Assembly: GCA_016716185.1 (NCBI GenBank)
Contig: JADJWV010000002.1
Span: forward strand, 1,402,501-1,466,500
DNA: 64,000 nucleotides
Direction of reading: 5' to 3'
Source of the DNA: Saprospiraceae bacterium
GTDB taxonomy: Bacteria; Bacteroidota; Bacteroidia; Chitinophagales; Saprospiraceae
The notes under the pieces are model-generated. The model saw only the letters and a list, made by a program, of their open reading frames with translations. It did no database searches and was not told where the DNA came from. Below, one piece after another: positions 18,418 through 26,791 of the stretch; the first letter of the stretch is position 1, and every line of letters starts with the position of its first letter. A program made the position numbers and the translations under genes.

Positions 18418-18801
18418 ATGAATACTAAATTGACACATTTTGCGATTCACATTGACGATATGGAAAGAGCTAAGAATTTTTATGGTGAAGTTTTTAATTG
18501 GGGCTTCAATGCTTATGGTCAATCTGACTTTATGCAGATACAATCCAATAAGTCGGATACCGGAGAAATAGTAGGTGCCTTACAATCGAGAATTTATGCC
18601 CCTGTTCCTGATAAGATCATTGGCTTGGAATGCACTTTTAATGTCGAGGATATTGACGACACCATCGAACGAGTTAAAAGTTATGGAGGAAAAATGCTTA
18701 TGCCTAAGACAGTTATTCCAAATGTGGGTTGGATTGCAAAGTTTTTAGATACAGAAGGAAACCTGATTTGTGCAATGCAATACGATTCTAAAGCAAGTTG
18801 A
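18418..18801 (+). CDS. VOC (glyoxalase/bleomycin resistance) family protein
   Basis: A 127-residue protein with two beta-alpha-beta-beta-beta units of the VOC fold (THFAIHIDDMERAKNFYGEVFNW at the start; IAKFLDTEGNLICAM near the end). The start used is the ATG at 18418; a longer open frame to 18379 overlaps the HTH gene and would prepend non-VOC residues. The metal-binding His (H6) is present but the substrate is unknown. The stop overlaps the next start (TGATG). Confidence 0.88.
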   Translation: MNTKLTHFAIHIDDMERAKNFYGEVFNWGFNAYGQSDFMQIQSNKSDTGEIVGALQSRIYAPVPDKIIGLECTFNVEDIDDTIERVKSYGGKMLMPKTVIPNVGWIAKFLDTEGNLICAMQYDSKAS

Positions 18802-19241
18802 TGGAAACTTTCCGACCCATTCATCAGGACTTCCAATTTTTTTTGAGTTTCAAAAACCAGGAAATCATAGACGTGTTTAACGACTTACGGCATTACGTAT
18901 TAGACGTTTACCCTGACTGTAACGAACTTTTATACCAGACGCATGCTTTGACATCGGTTTTTTCAATCTCAGAGAAGCTTAGCGATGCTTTTTGTATGAT
19001 ACCCATTTACACAAATCATCTGAATTTGGGTTTTAATAAAGGAACTCTTTTAAAAGATCCTCATAAACTCTTGAAAGGAACTGGTAATTTAATCAGACAT
19101 ATAAGTGTAAAAAAGGCTGATGACTATAGAAATCCCAAAGTAAAAGCTTTGATTCTGGAAGCGATTGAATTTGCAATAGCAGATATGGCTAAGCCGGGTC
19201 AAACCATTGGTAAAACAATTTCAAAAATCAAAAGGAAGTAA
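18801..19241 (+). CDS. DUF1801 domain protein
   Basis: A 146-residue cytoplasmic protein of the DUF1801 fold: a helical N-terminus (DVFNDLRHYVLDV), a beta core (CMIPIYTNHLNLGFNKG) and the family-typical HISVKKADD followed by a C-terminal helix. ATG 18801 overlaps the VOC stop by one base and is preferred over the TTG one codon earlier. VOC and DUF1801 genes are often neighbours in Bacteroidota; the role is unknown. Confidence 0.82.
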   Translation: METFRPIHQDFQFFLSFKNQEIIDVFNDLRHYVLDVYPDCNELLYQTHALTSVFSISEKLSDAFCMIPIYTNHLNLGFNKGTLLKDPHKLLKGTGNLIRHISVKKADDYRNPKVKALILEAIEFAIADMAKPGQTIGKTISKIKRK

Positions 19242-19336
19242 ATGAAGATGGTCCGGAAGTATTTTATTGGATTATTATTTTAGGCACAAGCCTGGTTTGT
19301 ATATTGTTTTAATTGGAAAAGATAAAGTATTCATTG

Positions 19337-19900
19337 ATGGACAATTTTTTTAAGGCAATAGCCCGATTTGCCAACTTATCGGGAGAGGCAAAAAGAGACC
19401 TTGGTGATCAATTGAGGAGATTGGAATTTCCTAAAGGACATATTCTATTGCATCAGGATAAAATTTGCAACCACCTTTATTTTGTACATTCGGGTCTTGT
19501 TAGAACTTACTATTTAAAAGAAGGCAAAGATGTTACCGATTGGTTCAGTTTTGAAAATTCTTTTGCCTGTTCTCCAATCAGCCTCATAAACAGGCAAACC
19601 GACAGAAGGGCATTAGAGCTGTTGGAACATTCTATTCTATTATCTATACATTACGATAGTATAGAAAGTCTTTGCCAAAAGCACCACAACATTGAAACTT
19701 TTTTCCGACGATTAGTGAATTTCAGCCTGGTACAAATGCTCCAGAAATTGGATGCTTTGCATTTTACAACGGCCCTTCAACGATATAAAACCTTAATGGA
19801 AACAAACCCTACGATTATCCATCGCGTTCCATTGGGAATGATTGCCTCTTACCTTGGGATAACGCAGGAAACATTAAGCAGGATTCGTGCTCAAGTATGA
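19337..19900 (+). CDS. Crp/Fnr family transcriptional regulator
   Basis: A cyclic-nucleotide-binding-like beta barrel (about residues 30-120, with LLHQDKICNHLYFVHSGLV) is followed by a short helical C-terminal DNA-binding part ending in LGITQETLSRIRAQV, the standard form in Bacteroidota. The ATG at 19337 (MDNFFKAI) gives 187 residues; a TTG at 19313 would add 8. The ligand is unknown. A DoxX gene follows 68 bases downstream and is a likely target. Confidence 0.9.
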   Translation: MDNFFKAIARFANLSGEAKRDLGDQLRRLEFPKGHILLHQDKICNHLYFVHSGLVRTYYLKEGKDVTDWFSFENSFACSPISLINRQTDRRALELLEHSILLSIHYDSIESLCQKHHNIETFFRRLVNFSLVQMLQKLDALHFTTALQRYKTLMETNPTIIHRVPLGMIASYLGITQETLSRIRAQV

Positions 19901-19968
19901 TTTTTTGACATATATCAAATGGATCCTGATGCTGCTGCTGCAATTTTGCACGTATAAACATTTCAGGT

Positions 19969-20343
19969 ATGAATACTATTCTTTGGATATTTCAGGCCAT
20001 AATGGCTTTGACCTTTATCATTCCGGGCATAGCCAAATTAATTTATCCGGTTCCTAAATTGGTCGACAAAGGGATGACTGGTGTGGAGGGCTTATCTCCA
20101 TCATTGGTTATTTTCATTGGCATTTCCGAAATACTGGGCGCAATCGGACTGATACTTCCCGAATATTTAGCCATACTTCCGGTTTTAACGGTTGTTGCTT
20201 CAATTTGCTTAGGTCTCATTATGATACCCGCTGCAATAATCAGTTTTAAAAGGCAGGAGTATAAAAGGATTGTCATCAATATCATTATATTTTTCATCTG
20301 CATGTTCATTGCATGGGGTAGAGCGGCTTTGTTGCCGGATTGA
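19969..20343 (+). CDS. DoxX family membrane protein
   Basis: A 124-residue protein with four membrane helices, as in the DoxX/DoxX-like family (LWIFQAIMALTFIIPGIAKL at the start, FIGISEILGAIGLILP in the second helix). Members are quinone-linked or thiosulfate-related membrane proteins, mostly uncharacterised. It is separated by 68 bases from the Crp/Fnr gene, a common pairing. Confidence 0.88.
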   Translation: MNTILWIFQAIMALTFIIPGIAKLIYPVPKLVDKGMTGVEGLSPSLVIFIGISEILGAIGLILPEYLAILPVLTVVASICLGLIMIPAAIISFKRQEYKRIVINIIIFFICMFIAWGRAALLPD

Positions 20344-20359
20344 TTTCATACTAAATCAA
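20340..20359 (+). terminator. Possible weak terminator after the doxX-like gene
   Basis: TTGATTT and AAATCAA (7-base arms, 6-base loop) overlap the stop codon, followed by an AT-rich stretch. The stem has little GC, so its strength is doubtful. Confidence 0.35.
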
Positions 20360-20581
20360 AGAAATTTATATTTTTAGGGCTTAAGTACAAGTAAGGCAAA
20401 ATGGATAATCCATATTTGGCTTAACGAGCACCTATCGGAATTGAATTGATACCATTTGCGATATGAATCGTTACTTCCCAATGAATCTGAACTTTATCTT
20501 GGATATGGCTTAACATTAAAATGGATAGCTACCAATCTTTTCAAAATTGGTTTTTTACATGGAACACTAGATAAAATTCAA

Positions 20582-21394
20582 TTAAAGGGAAAGTTTGATG
20601 ACCAGAAAGATATCAGGATTGAATGGAAATCTTGTACCTGACCGAAGTAAATAAGTGTTTAAAAATATAAAATAAAAACAGTAAATGACAAAGAGGGAAA
20701 GGAGATTCCAGCACGATTTCCAGTTCATGTAAACCATAAAACATTCAAGAATCAGGCTTAGCACAAACAAAATCAGAATCACCGATTTTAAAGATTTTAA
20801 TAAAAAGTGATTGCTGAAGGTTTTGTGTCCGAAGCTCAGGTCATCGAGACGGTCTCTGTAATCAAACAACAAACTTTGAGCCAGCAAAATGAAAAAAAAA
20901 TCAACCGAATAAATCAGTCTTTTTTCAAATGTACTATGGATGTCTCCAAAAGTATAAAACAAAAGCAGTACCCAACAGGTGCAAATGCAAATATTTTTAA
21001 CAAGTGGAATGTTTCTGAATAAATAGAAACGCGAATGATTGTGATAAAGGAGTCCGATGACTGTAAGGGTGAATAAGATTACTTGTGATTGCTGATTAAA
21101 TTGATGGAAGAAATAATAAGCCGGGATGAATAGTGCAGCTAAGAGGATCCAGTCATACATACCTGTATTTCCATTTCTGTTGTAATGAAAATGAAAACAA
21201 ATTTGCTTTTGATAAAAGTATGCAGCAAATGTAGTTAAGGATGTAAAAGTATATACAGACAGAGATAGAGATTCGAATGCAAAAATGTTGTTGACCTGAA
21301 ACAGGAGGGTGGGCAAAAGTATTGCGTAAAAAAGGGAACTGCGAATCGCGTTCGTCCTTCTCTTAGAAATACTTAAAACTCTGTTTGGGATCAA
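20582..21394 (-). CDS. Multi-pass membrane protein, UbiA-prenyltransferase-like
   Basis: A 270-residue inner-membrane protein with seven or eight predicted helices. A loop with DYRDRLDD sits where UbiA enzymes have their second Asp-rich motif. The first motif (NDxxD) is not seen: the equivalent loop only has aromatic residues. It may be a non-prenyltransferase relative, common as a hypothetical protein in Bacteroidota. The start overlaps the end of the upstream M42 peptidase gene by 32 bases, so the two are coupled. Confidence 0.65.
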   Translation of the reverse strand: MIPNRVLSISKRRTNAIRSSLFYAILLPTLLFQVNNIFAFESLSLSVYTFTSLTTFAAYFYQKQICFHFHYNRNGNTGMYDWILLAALFIPAYYFFHQFNQQSQVILFTLTVIGLLYHNHSRFYLFRNIPLVKNICICTCWVLLLFYTFGDIHSTFEKRLIYSVDFFFILLAQSLLFDYRDRLDDLSFGHKTFSNHFLLKSLKSVILILFVLSLILECFMVYMNWKSCWNLLSLFVIYCFYFIFLNTYLLRSGTRFPFNPDIFLVIKLSL

Positions 21395-22442
21395 TGCTTA
21401 ACAAGACTTCGTAAATAAGTTTGATGACATTTTCAATATCATCTATGCTGGCTGTTTCAACAGTAGTGTGCATATAACGAAGCGGTACTGAAATGAGCAC
21501 AGACGGAACACCTCCATTTGAATAGGCAAAGGCATCGGTATCTGTACCCGTAGTTCTCGAAGCAGCATTGCGTTGAAACGGAATTTTCTTTCTTTCCGCA
21601 GTTTTGATGACGAGATTTTGGAAAATATTGTGCACCGGTGGCGCATAACACAATACAGGCCCTAAACCACATTTGATGGAACCCTGTTCTTTGGTTTTTA
21701 GCATCGGTGTATGGGTGTCGTGTGTTACATCCGTCACAATAGCCAGATTGGGTTTAATGGTTTGCGCGATCATTTCTGCTCCCCGCAATCCGATTTCTTC
21801 CTGGACCGAATTTACGATATAGAGAGAATACGGAAGTTTAACTTTATTCTTTTTTAACAGGCGGGCCACCTCTGCGATGCAAAAACCACCAATCCGGTTG
21901 TCCAAAGCCCTTCCACAGTAGTACTTTTCGTTGAGTTTGAAGAGTTCGTCTTCGTAAGTGATGCAGCAGCCAACATGAATTCCCATGCCTTCAACTTCGG
22001 CTTTGTCCTTGGCGCCTACATCGATAAAAATATTTTCCAGGGTTGCAGTAAGGTTGGTATCATTGCCTTTGCGGGTATGTATAGCAGGCCAACCGAAAAC
22101 ACCTCTTACTTTTCCTTTGGGTGTATGGATGATCACTCTTTTTGACGGAGCAATGCTTTGATCTATACCGCCGTTGCGGATCACGTAAATAAATCCATCA
22201 TCGGTAATGTAATTTACCATCCACGAGATCTCGTCGGAATGGCCTTCAATGACTACCCTGAATGCTTTACCCGGATTTACAATGCCGTATAAGGTTCCAT
22301 AAGGATCGAGGCTCCAGGCATTTAAGTAGGGCTTGATGTATTGTAACCAAATTTTCTGCCCTTCAGATTCGTGGCCGGTCGGCGAAGGATTGTTGAGGTA
22401 TTTATGTAAAAATTCTTCCGCGGATTTGCTTATAATTTTCAT
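21363..22442 (-). CDS. M42 family aminopeptidase (glutamyl aminopeptidase/endoglucanase-like)
   Basis: A 359-residue cytoplasmic metallopeptidase. The dimetal ligands can be placed: His in EGHSDEI, Asp in ALDNRIGG, the Glu pair in VQEEIGLRG, Asp in VTDVTHD and His in RYMHTTVE. These enzymes form tetrahedral dodecamers that trim peptides. The family is sometimes misannotated as cellulase. The start overlaps the pyrE stop by 4 bases, giving a pyrE-M42-membrane protein operon on the minus strand. Confidence 0.94.
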   Translation of the reverse strand: MKIISKSAEEFLHKYLNNPSPTGHESEGQKIWLQYIKPYLNAWSLDPYGTLYGIVNPGKAFRVVIEGHSDEISWMVNYITDDGFIYVIRNGGIDQSIAPSKRVIIHTPKGKVRGVFGWPAIHTRKGNDTNLTATLENIFIDVGAKDKAEVEGMGIHVGCCITYEDELFKLNEKYYCGRALDNRIGGFCIAEVARLLKKNKVKLPYSLYIVNSVQEEIGLRGAEMIAQTIKPNLAIVTDVTHDTHTPMLKTKEQGSIKCGLGPVLCYAPPVHNIFQNLVIKTAERKKIPFQRNAASRTTGTDTDAFAYSNGGVPSVLISVPLRYMHTTVETASIDDIENVIKLIYEVLLSIDPKQSFKYF

Positions 22443-23092
22443 ATGGTTAGCTGCTTTAGCTGGTAGTCTTCAGACCACTTTTGTGGATCTAAATTCCAGC
22501 TTTTGAGATTTTCATATTCGTTTGAAGTAATTATTTTATGTAGCAAAGCCTGTTCCAATAATGCTGTAAAATGACTTAAACTTTGAAATTTTAGCGATTT
22601 TTCTGCAAATTTTTGTTTTGCAATCCCGAATTCGTACTGAAATATAGCCAAAACCCCTTCAATTTGAAATCCTCCCGCGAGAATTGCCTGACAAGCTTCT
22701 ATGGAACTCCCCCCGGTGGATATCAGGTCTTCGATTACGAGCACTTTGGCTCCGGGCTCAAGATGTCCTTCAATCATATTCTTCAAACCATGCTCTTTGG
22801 GCTTACTCCTTACATAACAGAAAGGCAAGTTCAGGTGTTCTGCCAGTAATGCTCCCCATGCTATTCCGGCTGTTGCTACACCTGCTATAGCTCCGGTGTC
22901 TGGATATTGATTTGCCAAGCTGACAAATCCATCGACAATTTCACTGCGAATCTTAGGGTAGGACAAGACTTTGCGATTATCGCAATAAATTGGAGATTTA
23001 AGTCCTGAGGCCCAGGTGTACGCCTGTCCAGGATTTAACTTTACGGATTGGATTTCCAGAAGTCGATCCGCTATCTTGTGGGCTATTGTCAT
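22439..23092 (-). CDS. pyrE: Orotate phosphoribosyltransferase
   Basis: PyrE joins orotate and PRPP to OMP in pyrimidine synthesis. The 217-residue product, started at MTIAHK (23092), carries the family-specific WASGLKSPIYCDNR segment and the PRPP-binding loop VLVIEDLISTGGSS. The longer open frame (to 23140) would run into the divergent NUDIX gene. Only three bases separate its start codon from that of the NUDIX gene. Confidence 0.95.
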   Translation of the reverse strand: MTIAHKIADRLLEIQSVKLNPGQAYTWASGLKSPIYCDNRKVLSYPKIRSEIVDGFVSLANQYPDTGAIAGVATAGIAWGALLAEHLNLPFCYVRSKPKEHGLKNMIEGHLEPGAKVLVIEDLISTGGSSIEACQAILAGGFQIEGVLAIFQYEFGIAKQKFAEKSLKFQSLSHFTALLEQALLHKIITSNEYENLKSWNLDPQKWSEDYQLKQLTI

Positions 23093-23095
23093 TTT

Positions 23096-23752
23096 ATGTC
23101 GAAGAGGAGGCAAATTTACGAAATTCAAATTAATGATCATTGCCTGGTATTAACGGGCAAACATAGTTTGGAGCAGAATGAATTGGTAAAACACCGCATT
23201 GTAATGCCCTATATGGGAAACAAGAAAACGCTGTTTCAGTACCTCGATATGCTTGAGAAATCTAACCGGTTTGAAGAAGTTGTACTCGAAAGCGAGGACC
23301 CATCTAAAATCTTTATCGATTTAAGAAGTATATGCAACTGGGTTCCTGCTGCGGGTGGGATTATTCATCGCCAGGATGGGAAGGTGCTTTTGATTTTCAG
23401 AAAAAAAATATGGGACCTGCCCAAAGGCAAAGTTGACCCCGGTGAAAAATCAAGGCAAGCCGCGCTCAGAGAATGTAGGGAAGAAATTGGATTGAAGAAC
23501 CTGGAACTCGAATGGAAACTAGGCAATACCTGGCATCTGTATCGCGAGATCAACAAATCGAGATCTTTAAAACGAACGAAGTGGTATGTTATCAAAGCCA
23601 ATGATCCGGAAAATCTTAGCTTGCAGGCAGAAGAAGGCATCGAGCATGCCGATTGGTTTCATATCGACGATGCATTGAAATTGGAGCCGATGTATGAGAA
23701 CATCAAACAGATGTTGGAGGCCTATAAGAAGAGCTTGAAGCGGGAAGCTTAA
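23096..23752 (+). CDS. NUDIX hydrolase
   Basis: A 218-residue protein with an N-terminal 80-residue extension (beta strands, ends GIIHRQDGKVLLI) and a C-terminal NUDIX domain. The NUDIX box GX5EX7REUXEEXGU is visible as GEKSRQAALRECREEIGL with the EE pair of metal ligands. The start is set at ATG 23096 (MSKRRQIYEI); an upstream frame from 23048 would overlap pyrE. Substrate unknown; the extension resembles the NUDIX proteins next to pyrE in many Bacteroidota. Confidence 0.92.
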   Translation: MSKRRQIYEIQINDHCLVLTGKHSLEQNELVKHRIVMPYMGNKKTLFQYLDMLEKSNRFEEVVLESEDPSKIFIDLRSICNWVPAAGGIIHRQDGKVLLIFRKKIWDLPKGKVDPGEKSRQAALRECREEIGLKNLELEWKLGNTWHLYREINKSRSLKRTKWYVIKANDPENLSLQAEEGIEHADWFHIDDALKLEPMYENIKQMLEAYKKSLKREA

Positions 23753-24056
23753 AGCAAAACGCCATTAGGAATATCTACCTAAAGAAAAAACATTTTAGAC
23801 CTTTGTAGAGTTTTCTACGAGAAATTCATTTTGTTAATCCTCAATTCAAATCCACAAAGCACCTCGTAGCTTAAGATTCAAATTATTGATTTTAAGAATT
23901 TGGATCTTATACCATTATCCAAGAAAATATCCAACAACAATGCGGTTGAACCTGAATGTTGCCATATCCTTCTTAAGTCTTACAATATTGGTCTTAAATT
24001 TCAATAAACTAACATTCGTTAGTATCAAATGATTTTCCGTTTTTTGCTGCTCGTAC
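23753..24056. other. Intergenic region between convergent genes
   Basis: An AT-rich 304-base spacer. No ORF, RNA gene or clear hairpin with T-run was found. Confidence 0.6.
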
Positions 24057-26258
24057 TTATTTCTTGCCCGTAATTTTCCACTTTATGCCTACATAGGCTT
24101 TCCGTCCGGAGATGGGAGCGTATACTTCCGATGCATTGAAAAAATTGCCATAAGGATTGTCTGCCTGGATGATGGCATCGTGTTGGTTGTAAGCCAGTAA
24201 GTTTTCGCTGCCTGCATAGAATTCCCAAGGGCCCGAAGTAAAGGTAAGTTGTGATTGCAATAGCACATAATCCTCTGTAGGCGAGTGATGTCCATGCAAT
24301 AAATCAGCAGGCACACCCTCCTTATCCGATAATCTCATTTTACCAACATAATTGGATGTAATGTTCCAAAGCCATTTCTTATCAGAGGTCTCAAGATCCA
24401 TCGATAAAAGCGCCCGGTACTTTGGAGTCAACAATGCACTTCTATAGCCGGAATCGAATTGTACATCCGTTTGAGTAAATTTTCCGCCGGCCTTGAGATT
24501 CATGAATGAAAAAAACCGATAGGATAAAGTTAATATGGATTGAAATGCATTGGATTTTCCATCGAGGGCATAGATGTTAACTTCATTATAGTTTTTATCG
24601 AGATCCACTATAAGTTGTTGATTAAACCAGGTGTAATAGGCATCCATGTTGATCTCCAATTCTTTACTACCGACAAAAGGTTTTCCAACGATATTGATTC
24701 CGGTATTCCATGATTTTTCAATGGAAGGGGCGCCATTAATTACCCAGTTTTTTGAACTGGCCATGAGATGGGTATTTTCAGAAAAAATACGGGGTAAGCG
24801 ATATCCTCTGCCTATAGAAGCCCGCATCGTCCAATCTTCAGCAAACAAATAACGAAGACTGGCTCTGGGCATCCAAATGGGTTTCGAATTTTCGATAAAA
24901 TCGGCGTGTAAGCCCAATGTTGTAGTGATTTTATTATCGGGTCCAAGGCTGCTTCTGAAACTATGCTCCGCAAAAAGTGCCACAATCTTATACTTGTACT
25001 CCAAGCTTTTTCCATCAAACAGCTCCGAAGCATCATGCCATTTGAATTGCGGCCCCGCCATGATCTGATGATTTCCTGAACTAAAAGTGTGATTGTAAAG
25101 CAATTTTAAATGAATATTTTTTTCTGTAGCCTCAAAACTTCTGTTTCCATACAATGATTTTATTTTCGTGTATGCGATGTCGTAAATGGATCCAGTATTG
25201 TCATTGGGATCTGAAAATCCTACATAGCCTACATTTCCAAACAGATTAAAATAGCTTAATTCCTGTTGTATCAGGTATGGATTATTTTCAATCAATTGTC
25301 CGCTGGTTTTCTTTTCGTATAATGCCTGGGCATTGACCTGACCTTCAACAGTTTCGCTGAAAAAGATATTGCGGATCAATCCATTGATCCGATCGTTTTG
25401 CGGTTCATCCTGAAATCCATCGTGATTGTGATCCCTCTTTGTATTTTGAAGATTTCCGTTCAGGTATATCCCACTCGAACGCGCATGGTTCCATTGTTTG
25501 TTTAAATGCAAATTGGCTTCATATCGTCCGTGAGCATCTGCAAATAAATTGAAATATAACGGATGGTCTTCATAAGGTTTTTTAAGTTGCACGTTGATAG
25601 CACCGCTCATGCTTTGAACTCCTGTTTGTACACTGGATGCTCCTTTTAGGATGTCTACGCGATCCAGCCAGGTACCGGAAAGCAAATCGTAACCGAAGTT
25701 GCTGATTATTCCGGAATATGCCGGTCTGTTTTCGATGAGCAGTTGTGTGTAAATTCCTCGAAGCCCCAGAAACTGGATTTCTTTGGATCCCGTCACGGCG
25801 TTGGTGTAACTAACATCTACTGCGTTGCTGGTTTGAAAACTCTCTGAAAGGCTGCAGCATGCTGCTTTTCTAAATTCTTTTTTCTCCAGCGTTTCGATGT
25901 TTAAGGGATTTAATCTTGAAAATGAGTTGGAAGATCGTTCAGAGTTTACTTCCACACCGGATAATAACACGCCTTCCCTGAGTTTAAAAACTTCAAAGGA
26001 AAGTTCGTTTGAAACATTTATTGTATCCTTTTGAAATCCTGTATAACTAAGCACCAGGTGCTGATCTGTTTCTTTCCGATCGAGTTTAAAATAACCATTT
26101 TCGTTGGTTATGGTTCCTTTATTGGATTCGAGCCAGTAGACGCTTACCCCCACGAGGGTCTGATTTTTTTCATCGACCACATTCCCCATCAGAAACTGTG
26201 CCGAAAGATTATCGATACTAACAATTGTAAGTATGAAAGCAAGAATGATTTTGCCCAT
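24057..26258 (-). CDS. TonB-dependent outer-membrane receptor
   Basis: A 733-residue receptor: signal peptide ending SAQ (about 21), a carboxypeptidase-regulatory-like domain (MGNVVDEKNQTLVGVSVYW, about 23-95), a plug domain (NAVDVSYTNAVTGSKEIQFLG region, VDILKGASSVQTG) and a 22-strand beta barrel ending in KWKITGKK. It carries no nearby SusD gene, so sugar uptake is not indicated. The upstream Cys-rich membrane protein gene (26317-26748) suggests that the substrate may be a metal such as copper; this is inference. Confidence 0.92.
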   Translation of the reverse strand: MGKIILAFILTIVSIDNLSAQFLMGNVVDEKNQTLVGVSVYWLESNKGTITNENGYFKLDRKETDQHLVLSYTGFQKDTINVSNELSFEVFKLREGVLLSGVEVNSERSSNSFSRLNPLNIETLEKKEFRKAACCSLSESFQTSNAVDVSYTNAVTGSKEIQFLGLRGIYTQLLIENRPAYSGIISNFGYDLLSGTWLDRVDILKGASSVQTGVQSMSGAINVQLKKPYEDHPLYFNLFADAHGRYEANLHLNKQWNHARSSGIYLNGNLQNTKRDHNHDGFQDEPQNDRINGLIRNIFFSETVEGQVNAQALYEKKTSGQLIENNPYLIQQELSYFNLFGNVGYVGFSDPNDNTGSIYDIAYTKIKSLYGNRSFEATEKNIHLKLLYNHTFSSGNHQIMAGPQFKWHDASELFDGKSLEYKYKIVALFAEHSFRSSLGPDNKITTTLGLHADFIENSKPIWMPRASLRYLFAEDWTMRASIGRGYRLPRIFSENTHLMASSKNWVINGAPSIEKSWNTGINIVGKPFVGSKELEINMDAYYTWFNQQLIVDLDKNYNEVNIYALDGKSNAFQSILTLSYRFFSFMNLKAGGKFTQTDVQFDSGYRSALLTPKYRALLSMDLETSDKKWLWNITSNYVGKMRLSDKEGVPADLLHGHHSPTEDYVLLQSQLTFTSGPWEFYAGSENLLAYNQHDAIIQADNPYGNFFNASEVYAPISGRKAYVGIKWKITGKK

Positions 26259-26281
26259 GATAAGTATAAAAATAATAAATG

Positions 26282-26310
26282 AAAAAAAAGTGTTTAAGAG
26301 AATTAAACAC
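26282..26310 (-). terminator. Rho-independent terminator/attenuator between Cys-rich gene and TonB receptor
   Basis: On the minus strand an 8-base stem (GTGTTTAA/TTAAACAC, 5-base loop) is followed directly by eight T. It lies between the stop of the upstream gene and the start of the receptor gene, so some transcripts would end there. Confidence 0.6.
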
Positions 26311-26316
26311 GATGGG

Positions 26317-26748
26317 CTAGCATCTCCAGATCACGTAATTTATTAAAACAGCCTTGCCAGATAAAAAATAGGGTTTGTCTGGAATTGGATTTGTTTGTGA
26401 TCCTGAAGCAATAGCAAGGGGCAGAATGTTTAATTGCGGAATATGGCTTGGAGTTGTAAAATCGGCTGACTTTTTCTGCGAAGGTTTTTCTGCATCAAAA
26501 TCAAGCGATTTGTATTCTACGATTTGATTTTCGCAAGGTGCCGCCTTTCCATGTTCCTTCTTGCATTTATTGTCTTTCAGGTGGCAGGACTTGGCGGGAT
26601 GTGTTTTAACACAGCGGTCTTCCTTCGGAATAAAAGAATATTCAATATTCTTCGAACAGCAACAATACAGCATGAACACGCTGAGCCCGATCTGTGCGAC
26701 AAGCACGTGGAAAGAAAGCAACAAAGTGAGGATCCTGTAATGCACCAT
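26317..26748 (-). CDS. Small Cys-rich exported/membrane protein next to a TonB receptor
   Basis: A 143-residue protein with one N-terminal membrane segment (LLLSFHVLVAQIGLSVFMLYC) followed by CCC, then a Cys/His/Lys-rich stretch with five more Cys and a Pro-rich tail. It resembles the HYC_CC_PP type proteins often found beside Bacteroidota TonB receptors. The thiol content suggests binding of a soft metal or a redox role. The TonB receptor gene follows after a hairpin terminator at 26282-26310. Its function is not established. Confidence 0.6.
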   Translation of the reverse strand: MVHYRILTLLLSFHVLVAQIGLSVFMLYCCCSKNIEYSFIPKEDRCVKTHPAKSCHLKDNKCKKEHGKAAPCENQIVEYKSLDFDAEKPSQKKSADFTTPSHIPQLNILPLAIASGSQTNPIPDKPYFLSGKAVLINYVIWRC

Positions 26749-26791
26749 CGAAGCTATAACGAATTTATATCAATTTTGTTTAATCTCGTTT

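Noticed and set aside
20456..20641. 61-codon plus-strand ORF overlapping the end of the UbiA-like gene
   Set aside because: Non-ATG start and antisense overlap; no features.
20582..21394. Calling the membrane protein a menaquinone or haem prenyltransferase
   Set aside because: The first Asp-rich motif of UbiA enzymes is missing, so an activity cannot be claimed.
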